A stretch of 64,000 bases of DNA from Marsupella aquatica (taxonomy: Eukaryota; Marchantiophyta): NCBI GenBank assembly GCA_973895155.1, contig OZ316895.1, positions 17,422,001-17,486,000 on the forward strand, written 5' to 3'. How positions within the stretch are numbered: the first letter of the stretch is position 1; each line of letters opens with the position of its first letter. Of the stretch, positions 43,316 through 56,690 are shown in pieces. The notes beneath the pieces are model-generated. The model made no database searches. It was not told where the DNA came from and saw only the letters and a program-made list of their open reading frames with translations. The position numbers were made by a program, and so were the translations under genes.

Positions 43316-43732
43316 GAGTGAATCCTCTAGACAGACTCGAATACAGACAAAACTGATAATGAATTTCACGTACAAAAGTGACATTGGCTCTAAATAAAAA
43401 CAAAACTGAAATGAGGGTGGATAAAAAACTAGGATGAGGCAAAGATGACCAGAAATAGCATATAATTTTTTTAAGCAAATTTACTTTTACTCATATCTAT
43501 TTACATTCAAGGAACGGGTCATCGGGCTAGTGTTTAGATATATCTATCGGAATGTTGGGTTGGGCGTTGAGAGTGTTGCCACTTGACTCATGGAGTTCAG
43601 ACCAAGTACTTCTAGATGAGAAGAAACAATATAAAGAGTGGATGGAGGACATCTGGAATGGTGGAAGGGTATATCTAATAGGGCTAGTTCAAGACATTGC
43701 TAGACACACGAGGACTGACTGATGTCAACTCC

Positions 43733-43975
43733 TACCATCAATTGCAATGCCTCAAAGGCCTTCACCTTTTGGGTAGTGTAAACTTACCATCAATTCCTAC
43801 CATCAATTGCAATGCCTCAAAGGCCTTCACCTCTTGGGTAGTGTAAACTTACCATCAATTCCTACCATCAATTGCAATGCCTCAAAGGCCTTCACCTTTT
43901 GGGTAGTGTAAACTTACCATCAATTGCAATGCCGCGAAGCCCTTCACCTTTCTGGTAATGTCAAACTCCACCATC
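43733..43975. repeat. 65-bp tandem repeat, about 3.7 copies
   Basis: Units begin TACCATCAATTGCAATGC at 43733, 43798 and 43863, with a partial diverged copy from 43916. Copies are almost identical, so the array is recent. There are no unique spacers, so it is not CRISPR-like. Confidence 0.9.
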
Positions 43976-44138
43976 AATTTTCCAACAAAAAGAATGACAA
44001 TTTCGCAATCAAGATAGTTTCATGTGCACAGCATCGTTGCTACCTGAGCAGTTACAGAAAAAGTGTCATTACCTCAGATAACCCAGCGTCAAAGCAAACA
44101 AGTGTGCTCCAAAACCAAGGATATCCAAAAAGAGCAGG

Positions 44139-44143
44139 AAAAA
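44139..44143 (-). terminator. Pol III terminator T5
   Basis: Five T on the minus strand, three bases after the 3' end of the tRNA gene. Confidence 0.7.
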
Positions 44144-44145
44144 GT

Positions 44146-44218
44146 TTCCGTAACCGGGACTCGAACCCGGGTCGCCTGGGTGAAAGCCAGGTATCCTAAC
44201 CATCTAGACTATTACGGA
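44146..44218 (-). tRNA. trnE-UUC: tRNA-Glu (UUC anticodon), nuclear
   Basis: A 73-base cloverleaf without intron. The acceptor stem TCCGTAA pairs with TTACGGA, and the discriminator is A. The D-arm includes the A-box TAGTCTAGATGG, the anticodon loop is CTTTCAC with TTC, and the B-box is GGTTCGAGTCC. No CCA is encoded, as expected for eukaryotic genes. The sequence resembles plant nuclear tRNA-Glu and not the plastid gene. Confidence 0.97.
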
Positions 44219-44690
44219 ATACTGCTAACTATGCGAAAGGATACTATAGTAGTATTGAGAAGGACATGCAATCTAGAGTCAAAAGATTATATCGCCTGAT
44301 TTCGCAAAATGTTGTTGCTCTTTCTTGCGTTGGGTACGGGATGCTCGATGTCCGACTTAGCTGAGAGTCGTCGAAGTCGAAGATTGCTGCTGTCCATAAA
44401 AAGTTTGCATTGTGCAGACGTGAATGTTTTAGGTTTGTATGTAGACAACTCCAGTAGAGTGACAAGACTTCAACTAATGTAGCTCTTCCTGACCGGGAGA
44501 GGGCGACATTCGGTTGGGTACCCGGAAACAAGGGTCAAATGAGAAGCTCCAAACCTCGTGATTCCAACGGTTTCAAGAGCAGTTTGAAGTACGTGTAGAA
44601 CTGTTAAAAGGCAACATGATAAACCTGTCGAATTGATCAGCTTCCAACAACAAGATTTCGCGGACAACAGAAAGAGGACCGACGAGAATC

Positions 44691-44930
44691 CACAGACTGA
44701 GAAATGAGGTCCAGAAGAAAAAAGTCGCATTGCTTTTCCATAGGATCAACATTATGGGCCCAGAACAAGTCTCGGGAACAGAAGGGACAGAAAGAGTTCC
44801 GACGAGAATCCACAGAATGAGAAATGAGGTCCAGAAGAAAAAAGTCGCATTGCTTTTCCATAGGAGAGGAGCAATCAACATTATGGGCCCAGAACAAGCC
44901 TCGGGAACAGAAGGGACTGAATCCAGCCCC
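44691..44930. repeat. 120-bp tandem duplication
   Basis: GACGAGAATCCACAGA starts both copies, at 44691 and 44811. The shared part runs through GGTCCAGAAGAAAAAAGTCG and ATTATGGGCCCAGAACAAG. The second copy has a small insertion (GAGGAGCAA). It lies between the tRNA gene and the 3' side of PSF1. Confidence 0.9.
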
Positions 44931-45376
44931 TACTCCTGCGTGCTAACAGAATTGAATTGAGCTCCTGCGTATAGGTGTCCACGCAGAGAAGCTTCTCGGA
45001 AGATCAGCCAGCCGAATAGATTATTTGGGGTACTTTTCTCTGAACAAAATACGAAGAAGATGATCTTCTTTGAGCATCACAGTACTGGGCACCTATATCC
45101 GGGGCCTTTATTTGGGTGGACAGACTATTGCGAAATTGGCCATCAGCTGCCAGGCCCAGAAGAGCGTCAGCTTTCGTTCTTGACCAGTACCATCCTTTAG
45201 TCGTTGAACTCTTCCAAGAGACCCTGTGACACACAATATATACATCAATTGGCCCACACATTGAAATACCATTGCCTGCGAGCAATGATTCAATAGGTTC
45301 GCTTATATTTAAGCCAAAGCTGTGATTGACCGTGCGACATTGATGGAGCGGGAGAAACGGAAATTAGAATACCCAC

Positions 45377-47142
45377 CTGCGAAACCAGAGACTCCGCTTC
45401 TGTCCGTTTCATGAAATGAATTGAATTTCGCAAAAGGGTTGTTGCCTGATCGTCTAGCAGCATCTCTCCAATGTTATCCATGACTCGTACTTGAATGTAA
45501 GGGTCCTTAGGGGGAGTAGCGTCCTGCAGGAGTCCCCAAAGGTGGCAATACACGAGGCCAGATTTAGCTAAATGGCATGACAAAGGGACAAAGAATCGAT
45601 ACCTCCAAAAAGATCCATTTTATTGTGATGGCCATAACGCTAGTGAAGTAGAAATTATAATTCCATCGCGCTCTATTCATAGGATAAAATTCGGGAAAAC
45701 TCCATATCTGTTGAATAACCTATCTCGTAAGTGAACACTGAGACTAGAACAGAGATTGAACGCTAGGACTCTAGCGATCCAGCACAACTGATTGATGAGA
45801 GGCTTACCACGATCAGATCCAGGTTTATTTTGGTCATGTAGGATCCAAGGATATCGGAGTAGTGCTTAAAGAATTCCTTCTCAGACTGACTGAGTTTCTC
45901 TTGGATATCTTCAGGCAGTACTGCTCCGAGCTGCCACCTGAGCTGTTGTATTCTTTGAGCCCTATTGTACCTGAGAAAGATGGAACGAGCTATAAGACAC
46001 AATCCCAGATGGCAGGAGACTATCCCAGACTTCAAAAGTAAGGGAGGTTTATGAGCATACTGTATATTAGCACATCCATCACTGTAGCACGATGCTTGTC
46101 TCGATCAGTGCCGAACGTAAAGCTTCCCTACTCTTCCCTACTCGACAGATAATATAATTGCGGATGACCTAGCCAATCGTGCTCATTCGGCAGTAGACAG
46201 GATTTTCAAAACCTCAAAGTCAATAGACTGTGTAATAGGAAGCAATCACTTCGTACTGGGAAAAGAAGAGAAATCAAATATGTACTGAGCGAATCGTACA
46301 TATAACCCATGAGGCAGCGCTTGTTGCGCAATATGCTCGTGTGATGAACTAAACCGCCGCCGTAATCACCACTTTGAACAGCCTGCTCGAGAGGTAGCCC
46401 CTCTATTTTCCTGCCACACGAGATGAGTGCCGATTAACACTGCCAGAGAAAATCCAGGCCAGAAAAACTTGATCTCCCAAAAATCAAAATTCCTCTTTCC
46501 CTCCCCCTGATCCCCCGTCCAACGAACCATCGAATTATAAGCAAGTAAGCGCAGCTGAGTTCGGATGAAACGGCCAGCATCAATAGGGTCACATCACCTG
46601 AGCTAGACTGTAATCAGGTACATATCGTGACATATAAATCAAGCTCAATTTCCATCCTTCCGGCGATGGGTCATCACTAAGAATCCTAGTAGGCAAGAGG
46701 AGAGGAGAGTGGAGAGAAGGTAAGCGTGGAAAAAGACAAATACCTCAGTGACTCACTCAAGAGCCCATAGTGTTCCTTTGACTCGTCCACAACCTGATTG
46801 AACAGATCCGTCTGGTACCAGCCTCAACGACAACCAATCAGAAACCACAATCCAGCATCCAAGCTAGGATGAAAAAAATCGATGAATGTCGTCAAGAACG
46901 GGGGACCAGTTTGGAATCGGCTAAAGCTATTGGGTTGGGCCCGACAAAAAGTAAGGCATTCTCATTGGATCTGAAGCGCGACATTGAGAGAGACCAACGC
47001 AGAAGCGACGGTCGTCTTCGAAACAGAACAGCAACAAGGAAGGGAGAAAGTGAAGGTCGAAGCTCACATTGAAGCGGCGAAATTGGTCTTCATCACACAT
47101 TGCAAGCTCGCGCACCAACTGAGCGCCCTTTCTTCCGAACAT
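45377..47142 (-). CDS. PSF1: GINS complex subunit PSF1 (Gins1), C-terminal tail unresolved
   Basis: Subunit of the GINS tetramer that joins MCM2-7 and CDC45 in the replicative helicase. Exons 47142-47068, 46811-46744, 46410-46300, 45970-45808 and 45523-45377 join in phase to about 188 residues; family members are near 200. Typical blocks are MFGRKGAQLVRELA at the start, HHTSILRNKRCLMGYMYNRA and IQQLRWQLGAVLPE in the A domain, and PPKDPYIQVRVMDNIGEMLL with LLRNSIHFMKRTEAE in the B domain. The last few residues should follow the donor at 45377 (CAG|GTGGGT). A candidate exon starts at 45276 on the minus strand but its sequence does not look like the usual short tail. Start ATG 47142 agrees with homologues. 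Confidence 0.92.
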
Positions 47143-48955
47143 GGCGTCTCCTCAGTGAGCCCACAATCGACGGATATGTTTTAATTACCGATCTTTCGAA
47201 TATCTGCTGCTTGTCGTCTCTTGTCGACGACCCAATTCTCCCTCCCCTCCTCTCTTTCTCTTCCTGCCGCTTCTGATTGTACGAGACACAACACCCGAAA
47301 GCTAAACTATCTATCCATGAACGGCATTGCTCTGCAAAATGAGCTCGACAACAGTGTCTGTTCTGTGCTAAGTTTGTCGAGCATTCAATCTCCTCACTCG
47401 GGACCTAAGCCTACACTACAACTCGACAATTGGAACAGAAATTTCCAGGTCTAGCAGGCATGATCAAATTGATGGGTGGTTTCCTACTCGAATCCAGTGC
47501 GAAGGACATTGAAATCAACTGTATGTTTTGTAATTCTGCCATCGAATTGTGGCGTAAACTCCCGCGCAAAGTCGTCCGATTATCTGTCGGTCATTCGTAT
47601 TTTCCATCAGATAAACTGTTACAATTCCGGTTATCGGCGACACCTCTCCTACTTCTACTTTGCTGAAGGTTCCATGGAAATTAGGAGACAAGCACCCTCA
47701 ACATACAACCCCCTCCACAATCAACCAGATTTTGCAGTTACACACGGTGCACTTATAAAGCGCTGACTGTACAGTTCGACGTTCTTCAGTTACCACAAAG
47801 CGGAGGACTGCTCTTCACCGAACGTGTTGTTATAAATCGAGATCGTCTAACACCATGAATCGAGATCCGGTTCCGGCGATCAACGATTCCGGTTGCTTGT
47901 GTTTCTACTGCTCGATGAAATTTTTTGGTCGATTTTTTGGTCGATTTTTGGCCGATTTATCTCCTGTTTTGTGAGCGAGATTAGTGGGCTCTGGATTGCC
48001 TACAATTCGTTCGCAGGGATATGAAGCAGCCAAAATCTATGAGACATCGAAAATATGCATCCCGACATGTCTGTACCGGGATCGATTGCTCCCATGCTTT
48101 CGATTCTAAGACAGAGCATGGTTGCTAGTCCTTTTCATTGTTTTCCCTTGAAAGATGGTTGTAGTTTAATCGCTTTGGTGGTTGTTAGAAACAAGGCATC
48201 TCGTCGGGCAGTATAAACGGGAACCCTGAACTTTAGATGGAGAGACCACAAGTGCTCGAAGCCCCAACGAAGAGATTTCGATTGCCGGGACTGCCAACTC
48301 TGTGGAAACAAATGCGCATTTGTCTCCCCCTCACTTTCCAACATAGAAGGTTACAAGGTGGATTCTGGATTGTCTAGAACCTGGCATTACGAGTCTTTAT
48401 ATGTGCCACCAATGAGCCACGCGCACCAGGATTCTTTATTAGAGACTAAGCTTTGCTCTCTACTAAGGTTACCATTGGTAGGATGAAGTCAAATTGCTCA
48501 AACCTCATTCGTGCAATCACTAGAGACACGTGAACAAATCGGAATTCTTCGTTTGTAGTTACTTATGACGTCATTCTCGTGCACTCAATTGGTGGACCTA
48601 ATCTTCAGTACTGATATCCTTCTGCCGATGGTCCGTAATGGATTTTCAGTCGCTTACCCTAAGTGGTGACCCGCGCTTCAGAATTCAGACAATCTCTGTT
48701 CAATTTGAAATCAAAGCTTATCCATTAACTTGAATTTAAAGTCTACACATCTCTGAATGCGCTCCTTGAGCGAGCAAGGCAGAGATCTATACTAAAGCCG
48801 GACGAGTTCCACACGTTTGAGTAAGGCATGTTAGAATGTTAAGTGGACAGCGGATTTTGTCTTCAAGTACTCTGCAAAAAGCAAGTACTATGACAAGTAA
48901 ATGTGAATGTATTATGGAGCGTCGCAGACATATAAAGGGAGCATCAATATGGCAG
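47143..48955. other. Region between PSF1 and IFT139 exons, no gene recognised
   Basis: The left part is probably the PSF1 promoter. TPR-coding exons that should precede the IFT139 part were searched for and not found. Confidence 0.45.
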
Positions 48956-51900
48956 GTCTTTCGCAAACTGTTATTGGCAGCTTGCTAAAAGGTTTCCGAA
49001 TGCCAAGGTAATCTTATCAAAATTGTTTGTCGTCCAATTTGAAGCCTGTTGGAGCTGAATATGAGAATATATTTGGTATGTTGTGATGCGATCGTTTTTA
49101 ATCAGTAGGGATTGTATTTGACATCATTTGTATTTCCTCGTTCAGACTTATATGATGTTGCGGGACACTTTCGTGAAAACTGACGATCTGGAAACATTAG
49201 GTCGGTCATATGAGGCCGCAATGAGAGAAAGTCCAAATGATGCATCTGTGGCAGCGCAACTCGGCAAGGCGTATATTGTAACCCACAATTACCCGAAGGC
49301 TATCGAGCAATACACATGTGCTTTACAAGATACAGAGGATAGTCTGGGAAAGCTCCTATTATTTCATGATTTAGCAGGTAAATTTGAGCTGGTTGAAATG
49401 TGTGCATGGCTGAATCTTTAACGTTGTACCATAAAGATCGGTAGAGAAAAGTTCTAGTCAAAGTAGAGGCCCACGTAATTTTCTGTTATTTTACATAATG
49501 AGTTTCGGGTGAGAGTTATCGTGATAGTGTTGAGAAGACCACTCTGACTGAGCACGTCAGGACGATCTCATTACGGGGCATGGTTGGATTCAGGACTTTA
49601 CCAAGGCAGTCCTCTGTAGCAAGGGATTCTCGTAAACAGACGAAATGATTTCTCATTGAAAAGAATTTAGTTGCACTTCCCAGTCCTTCCCTGTATTTGG
49701 AGGTCGTACTATTCTTTGGAAGCATGATGATAAGCTTCATACCATTGGCACGTGCCAGTTCCATTGACTACAGTTTGGTGGTACATATCACGGCAGATCT
49801 TTACTTCAAGTTGAGAAACTACGAGCAAGCTCAGAGAGTCTTGAACGACATGTTGGAAAGCGCAGACTTTAACATCCAAGTGCAAGATATGGAAAACACG
49901 AGCACGGTTTTGTTGTGTCTCAAGGGCTCTTTGCTTCTATCCAAAGTGCAGCATCTACTTGGAAAACGTGGAATATTGGGTGAGGTGTGGACTGTGGGGC
50001 ATTGTTTTAGAAAATTGGCATCCTTGCTGCCGACTGGCTTAATTGGCTGACAAAAAACTGTACACAAGTAGTTGTGCATTAGACCAGATTGACGAAGGTG
50101 TCACGCATTTTCTTCACAGGAAAGCAGGCGGTCAAGCCCTGACTCAAGGTACCTGCCCCAGTACAAGGTATATATCTGGCCTTGTCTTGAAAACAAATAC
50201 TTTTCTGATATGATTGACATCCACTGCCAGTTACCTGTTTTCCAGCGGTAGAATACTTATCATATAGTCTGTTGCCCTTCATCCTGGGCACTTTGGGGTA
50301 ATATGCAAATGAGGGCCGTGGCTCACCCGGAAATGTAATGACTGTCGAACTGTCTTACGGAGTACAAGCTTTCCCTTTTGAATCACCCGGACCAGCTAGT
50401 GTGTGTTAGTTCTTCAGGTTCTGAAAATTTGATACTTTGCCTTGTCCGTTATCGTCCTCGATTATATATCTTAAAGACAAAGCATACTAGTAGGCCGAAT
50501 TTAGCCGTCGGGAATCTCTTGATCTTTGAATGTTCTTGATCAAGTTCCCTTGCTGAAATCTGAACGTCTGTTTCAATTTACTTGGTGAAATTCACAGGTC
50601 ATGTTTAACGCCAAGAACATTCAAAGTTTGCTGTTACGTGAGCAGCATGGACAGCACACTGATTCAATCAGAGAACAAAGAAATGTATCGGCTGATATCT
50701 ATTTCCATTTTGCCCAGGTTGGCTTTTGTATGCTTTTGTATATCTATCTTCAAGCCTGCTGTTTTGAGATTACACTGAGTTACCGACATGCTTAGTGCAT
50801 CTTTCAACAGAGCTAAATGGAACAAAGAGTATGAAGTGTATCATTTCTGATTCTATTTCCCTTTACAATTTGCTCAGTTCTCTACTGCTCTGCTGTGATA
50901 GAGGATAGAAGTCTCATTGACGAGATATCAGCTGTGCTCTTCACTTATCATGCCACCAGTTTCTAGGTATGTGAAATTGAGAACGATCCTGAGAAGACGG
51001 TGATTCTTCTAAAAGAAGCATTGAATTGCAATGCTGCACATAGTCTAGCAACTCTGGCTCTGGCCAAAATTCAGCTATCAAGGTGCTTGTCTCCTGAACC
51101 GTTTTGGCATAACAATGAGTGCTTACAACATTTTTCCGAGGATAACAACCCGCATTTCTACATACAGTGCTTACAGGTTTCTGAATAATTGGCAAATATC
51201 TTTTCTGAGCTATTTCTATCCCAAGGGCCGCGGGGTTGGGGAGGGGGGTGATGGCGGTGGCGGGGGAAGATTCTTTTAGAAATGTGTTTCGTTGGAAGGT
51301 TATGTATCCTGTTGTCATGCTTGCAAAAGGGCATTCTGGGTGAGAGCCTAAATTCAAATTCTTTCCATGCAATTCTTAATATAGTAGGTATAATAGGAGG
51401 CAAGTTCTTGCGGCAGTCACTCCGACTGTTTTCTTATGGACCCTCCATTCATGTCTTTGTCGCAGGGGAGATCTGAATGAATATGAACAGAAATTTGGGG
51501 AGATATTGAGGGCTGATCCATTTGATTCTGAGGCAGCCGAAACGCTTGTCCGATTAATGTTGTACAGAGAATTGTACGAAGCTGCTATTATTCACTTCAA
51601 AGAAATTCTTGAGAGGGATTCTAATCACTACCCTTCTATGGCTCAGGTAGTCTGGAACCTGAGAATAGATACCTGCCGTCGGAAAAGCTAGAATTAGGTC
51701 GAGAAATGAAGTAGATCACTTGAAAAGTTAGAATGCCAGTCAAGAACAGTGCTTTGATTTGTACGCAATCCCAAAGCAGTGCGTTGAAACCGATGAAAGA
51801 GTAGTCTCTTGCAATCTAAAGAAATGCCCAGTCGTAATTTGTATTTGCTTTACAGCCCCTACAAATTTGCTTGTCTTTTATCTGCACCTAATTTAATCAT

Positions 51901-54900
51901 TCAAGTTCTACTTAACTGTGCATTGCTTTGTTGGCTCACGCACTAAGACAGTGACAGTTAAAATATGAAATGAGCTAACTAGACGTTATCTCTCTAAAAT
52001 AAAATCAAGGTCTGGCATGCCTCTTCAGAAAACCCTGAGCTTGACGGTAACAATGTCAGATCTCAATGTTGTCATTTTTCCCGTGCAGCGGTTTAAGGAC
52101 TCTTCTCATTGCAATTCAAACTTAAATCTAGTGATGACTGACCTGGTGGCATCTATTTACTTTGCACCAGCTGATCAGGCTTCTACATTGTGCTGGACAA
52201 ATAGATGATGCTCAGCATTATGTTCTCAAAGCTGAGAAAGCATGTCCGAAATTTCACGCAAATGCGGGGCTGTCTTTTTGCAAAGGGTTGATAGCGTACT
52301 ACTCGAAAAACCGCCCTGAAGCTCTACAAGTGAGCCTCTGTCTGGAGCTTGCTCATGTGTATTGTATTATTACTGTGAAGCTTGACCCACAAATCGTTAT
52401 TAGGAAACCGTCTTGGATCAGATGTATATTGCATGCATGGCATGTTTGGTTGGTTCAATACATTCTCATCGTCTAGTATACCGACCGGTTGCTGCAGACT
52501 CTCAAAAGCTAGAATGACCAGTTATAAAAATTCGGATAAATTTGGCAATCATTTGACATTGCCCTTTCAGTTGTGGTGGATAGATGTTTAATCGTGCACG
52601 AGCGGATGCCGAATGGGGCAAGCTAGCAATTTATTCCCTCATAGAAGTCTATCTCAATATTGATAAGGAACAAGTACAGAGTGAAGAGAACTTGGATGGC
52701 AACATTGGTTGCAATGAAGAAGGAATCAAAGCCGCCTGGAAGCTATTAGGTGAAAGTAGGTACAGTTTACATCCAAGCATACATCAAGCTGGCTACGTTG
52801 CCATGTTGGCCGGTTCGAAGATTTAGTGCACCTGGAAGAGACGAATGTATTTAATTGACAAGAACAGTTAATTTGAAGCCATCCTCGTTGTCGTAAACCA
52901 AAATGGACGATACCAGTTAATTGCATCCTCGTTGTCGTCAATCTACTTGTGTTGTGAATATATGTTTCTTTACTCTTTCACACATAAGCTGAAAATCATA
53001 TGTTGAGGGGCATAATTAAAGTCCTGATTGAACTCATTTCTGAAGTGATGCGAGATGCTGGAATTTGACTATGGATTTTCAAAATCTGTGCAGGCTATTG
53101 GATTGCAAGTCAACAAAGCAATTAGTGCTGGAGTGCTACGCAACAATGGCAACTAGACAGAAAGCAGACATTGAATTTGCCCTGGGTAGATTGAGCGAGG
53201 CACTAGGCGAGGAGGAGAAAAGGGTTCCAATCTTGATGGCTATTGCAACTGCACGGACTTTGCTCAACCAGACCGCTAGAGCAAAGATCCAGCTACAAGT
53301 CATCGACAGATCAGTTTACAAATGGCATGACAGTGAAGATTTTGAGCGGGCGTGGCTCATGCTTGCTGGCATTCATATGCAGGTAACTTGTGCCCGAACT
53401 GTGAAATGCAGTTAGTATCCTGCCTTTGTTTTTGTTTTTCCTTTTGTCTGAGAAATCGAATCAAAAGAGATCCGTGTCTGGTAGGCGTTCAGACAATGAC
53501 TAATTCGAACTCATTTAGGGTTAGGAGTGGGCGGCTGTATGATGTTAGGGTGAAGCTAGGCACTTTTCGAAGCTCTTGTCTCTGCATGAGATTCAAGGGC
53601 CAAAAGTCAAGCTCGGAGAAGCTAACTTGTGGGGATGACATCTATCGAGGAAACCCAAGAAGGTTTTCGTGAAGTCCTGTGGTCTTGAGTGTTCAGCTAT
53701 TCCCGGATGTCATCTCCATCCTTTCCACCGCAGTATACATCACAGGCACACGGACTCGAGCCATAACGAAGGTAAAGAGAGGCGCACGCGTACCCACGAA
53801 TCATCGCTGAATAAATGGTTGCAGAGATTCAAGGTTGTTCTTCGTATATATGGATTGTGGGCCCGATTCATTCAATACTGCCATTGCTATGTTGTCGAGG
53901 ATCTCCCCTCTTCCTACACAGCAGTGGCAGTCTTAAACGAATGAGGCCTACCTACCCATCCCAATGTTGTCGCAACTCCCACTGTTGTCGCAACTCGAAC
54001 CCGTACAGAAGGGGAATCCGAGAGGTTCGAGGATGACGGAGAAATGGTGGACAGATAGAAGCTGAAAGATGATGACAGGACGGTCGAAAGCAGACATATG
54101 TGTAGTGGGCCCATTCATTGCATACTGCCATGGTGTCAAGAATCTCTCCGATTCCACCACACTCCTGGCAGTCTTCAGCGAATGAGGTCTACCTACCCAT
54201 CTATTTCCTCCTTAAGGCGAAGCGCATAGAAGGGGAGTCGAGAGTTCAGAGACTGAAAAAGAATGGTGGACATATGTAAGCTGTAGAATGATGGCAAGAC
54301 TGTTGAAAGAGAAGATACGGGTTGGGGGCCCGATTCATTGAATGCCGCCATTGCCATGGTGTCGAGGATCTCTCCTCTTCCAAAATAACAATGGCAGTTG
54401 TCAACGAATGAGGCCTACCTATTCATCAACATGAGGGAGAAATGGTGGCCAGATACAAAGCTATAAACAGATGGGAAGGCAGTTGAAAGCGGAAATATGG
54501 GTTGTGCGCCGGATCCATTGACAACTGCCATTACTAAGGTGTCGAGGATCTCTTCCCTTCCAACACAGCAGTGGCAGTCTTCAACGAATGAGGCCACCTA
54601 CCCATTTACTGTCGTCACTAATACGAAGCGTGTGCAAGGGGAAGTCGGGAGTTAAGAGCATGAAGGAGAATGGTGGACCGATACAAAGTTGTAAAAGTGA
54701 AAGAGGCGGTTAAAAGCGAACATATGGGTTGGGGGCCGATTCACTGATGACTGCCATCGCCATGGTCTCCAGGATCTCTCCTCTTCCAACAAAGCAGTGG
54801 CAGTCTTCAACTAATGAGGTCTAACTAGCCACCCCCTGTCGTCGCTAACACAAAGCATATGGAAGGGGACATCAACAGTTAAGAGCATGAAGGAGAAATG

Positions 54901-56690
54901 GTCGACAGATACAAAGCTGTAAAATGATGGCAAGGCCGTCGAAAGCGGACATATGGGTTGGGGGCCCTATTCACTGCCGACTGCCATCGCCATGGTGTCA
55001 AGGATCTCTCCTATTTCAACACTGCCATGGTAGTCTTCAACGAATGAGGCCTACCCACCCATCCACTGTCGTGCCCATCGCGAAGCATATGGAAGAGGAA
55101 GTCGAGAGTTAAGAACACACAGGAATGGGTGCCTACAGAAGGGGCAGTCGAGAGTTCCGCGCATGAAAGAAAAGGTGGAGCTGTAGAAATATGGCTAGAC
55201 GCTTGAAAGCGAGCTTTGAAGGAATGCTAGCGGAACGATAGTTGTTGTCAAGACATGCATAGCGGCGAACCCAGACAAGAACAGCGCGGCTCGAAGATTT
55301 CACCTCCACTAGCTACAAAGTAACTAAGCGATGATACTGATTTGCAAAACTGGGACAACGAGTGATAATGTCGACACATGTCCTACTGCACCTAATGTAG
55401 GGCTGAGATAATCAGTGTAGACTGTTCCGTTGGGATCGACCCCTGACATCGGATACAGCTGGAAAGTGTCTGACACCGACCATCACTCCACACCATGATA
55501 AATCTATTTCCGTTAATTCAATCACTGCACACTGGCTGTCGTTTGGATGGAATTCGCAATGATTTTTGCGCAAAAATCAGTGCACACTGTATATTCCTTT
55601 GCTTGACGCGCTCCCATGTAGTTCACACTGGACCTATACCTGATAGGTAGACTTTGGGGTCCTGGTTTTTGGGTCTGTAGTAGTTCTTTGTTTTTTTGAT
55701 TGCTTGCCTTTTTTGGCCCCTTGGTGGTCCCCCTTGATTGGGCCCTTTGCGTGAGGGATCATGTTTCCAGGTTCGGTGCCCTCTATTTTTTGGAGATTTG
55801 AGATATATATGTATATTACTACATTTTGATGTGTTATTACTGAAATGTACTGAAATGAGCACAGCTGCGTGGTCTTATGAGAGGACGACAGACATGGTGG
55901 ATACAGTAGTATGAGTGATTGGTGTCCCCCTTGGCCCAATTAATTTGTTGAAGACTGCCGTGGTGAGCGCTGTCTTGCCATTTGTACCCTCGCAATGGCA
56001 GTCTGCAACAAATGAGACCCGTGACTATTCACTTTCATTCGTACAGTGAGCAGACGTCAGGGACAGTTTAGACCCTGAAGGAAGGCGAGGAAAGCAAGGT
56101 GTTCCCATAATGATGGGAAGTAACCTGCCAAGGGCCTACCAATTCCAGGGACGTCCATAGGGGATGCGCATTTGCCCATTGATGGTTTCACTCCTGTCAT
56201 CAGGATCTCCTACAAACAAATTGGTGTCTCCGCTGTCATTCTGTGACTTGGTTGAGACTTTTGTTGCGTAGCGTAGTTTACTCTGCCTTTTCTTTGTGCC
56301 CGGCGCAAACATTTCTTCTTTGGGTAATACCTTAATCTAACTATTCATTTTGTCAAAATTCTGCAGAGTGGGAAGCACGATGCTGCAGAAGAACTCTATA
56401 GGAAGTGCTTGAAACACAACAAAGGTTGCGGCCGAGCATGGGCATGTTTGGGATTGATAAAGGAGACTCGCCATTCTTTTAACGACGTAGCGACGTGTCT
56501 TGAGAATGCTTGGAAATGTCAGAAGGAAGCATCTCCATCAATGGGTTATCACTTAGGACTTGCATATCTCAAGCAGAAGAGGTACATTGAAGCAATATCA
56601 GTCTGCCATGAAGTTCGTAAAACCTGTCACAATTATCCACAAATCAAGAAGGAAATTCTACACAAAGCTCGCTGGTGTGTACGGGTTTGA
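48956..56690 (+). CDS. IFT139: Intraflagellar transport protein IFT139/TTC21B, C-terminal half
   Basis: TPR protein of the IFT-A complex, which carries cargo back from the ciliary tip. Exons 48956-49007, 49146-49377, 49797-49984, 50598-50717, 50967-51082, 51466-51646, 52171-52329, 52584-52759, 53094-53382 and 56367-56690 join in phase to about 610 residues. TPR-like helices include YEAAMRESPNDASVAAQLGK, AETLVRLMLYRELYEAAIIH and FALGRLSEALGEEEKRVPIL. The end, YPQIKKEILHKARWCVRV, is the characteristic TTC21 C-terminus. Full-length members have about 1300 residues; the first ~700 are absent. The first exon begins inside a codon, so at least one earlier exon once existed. The stop is at 56688-56690. 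Its presence implies a plant with motile sperm, if the gene is functional. Confidence 0.92.
53690..55100. repeat. Satellite-like array of about 225-bp units in the last IFT139 intron
   Basis: A block such as GGATCTCTCCTCTTCC...CAGTGGCAGTCTTCAACGAATGAGGCC recurs near 53905, 54142, 54366, 54546, 54771 and 55003. The copies are diverged and 180-237 bases apart. A seventh weak copy is near 55985. Each unit also carries CATATGGGTTGGGGGCC-like and GAAGGGGAAGTCGAGAGTT-like parts. No convincing coding function. Confidence 0.85.

Noticed and set aside
43733-43975. CRISPR-like look of the 65-bp array
   Set aside because: The units are directly tandem without unique spacers and lie in plant nuclear DNA.
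44146-44218. Plastid-derived tRNA-Glu
   Set aside because: Stem and loop sequence fit the nuclear tRNA-Glu type, not plastid trnE, and a Pol III T-run follows.
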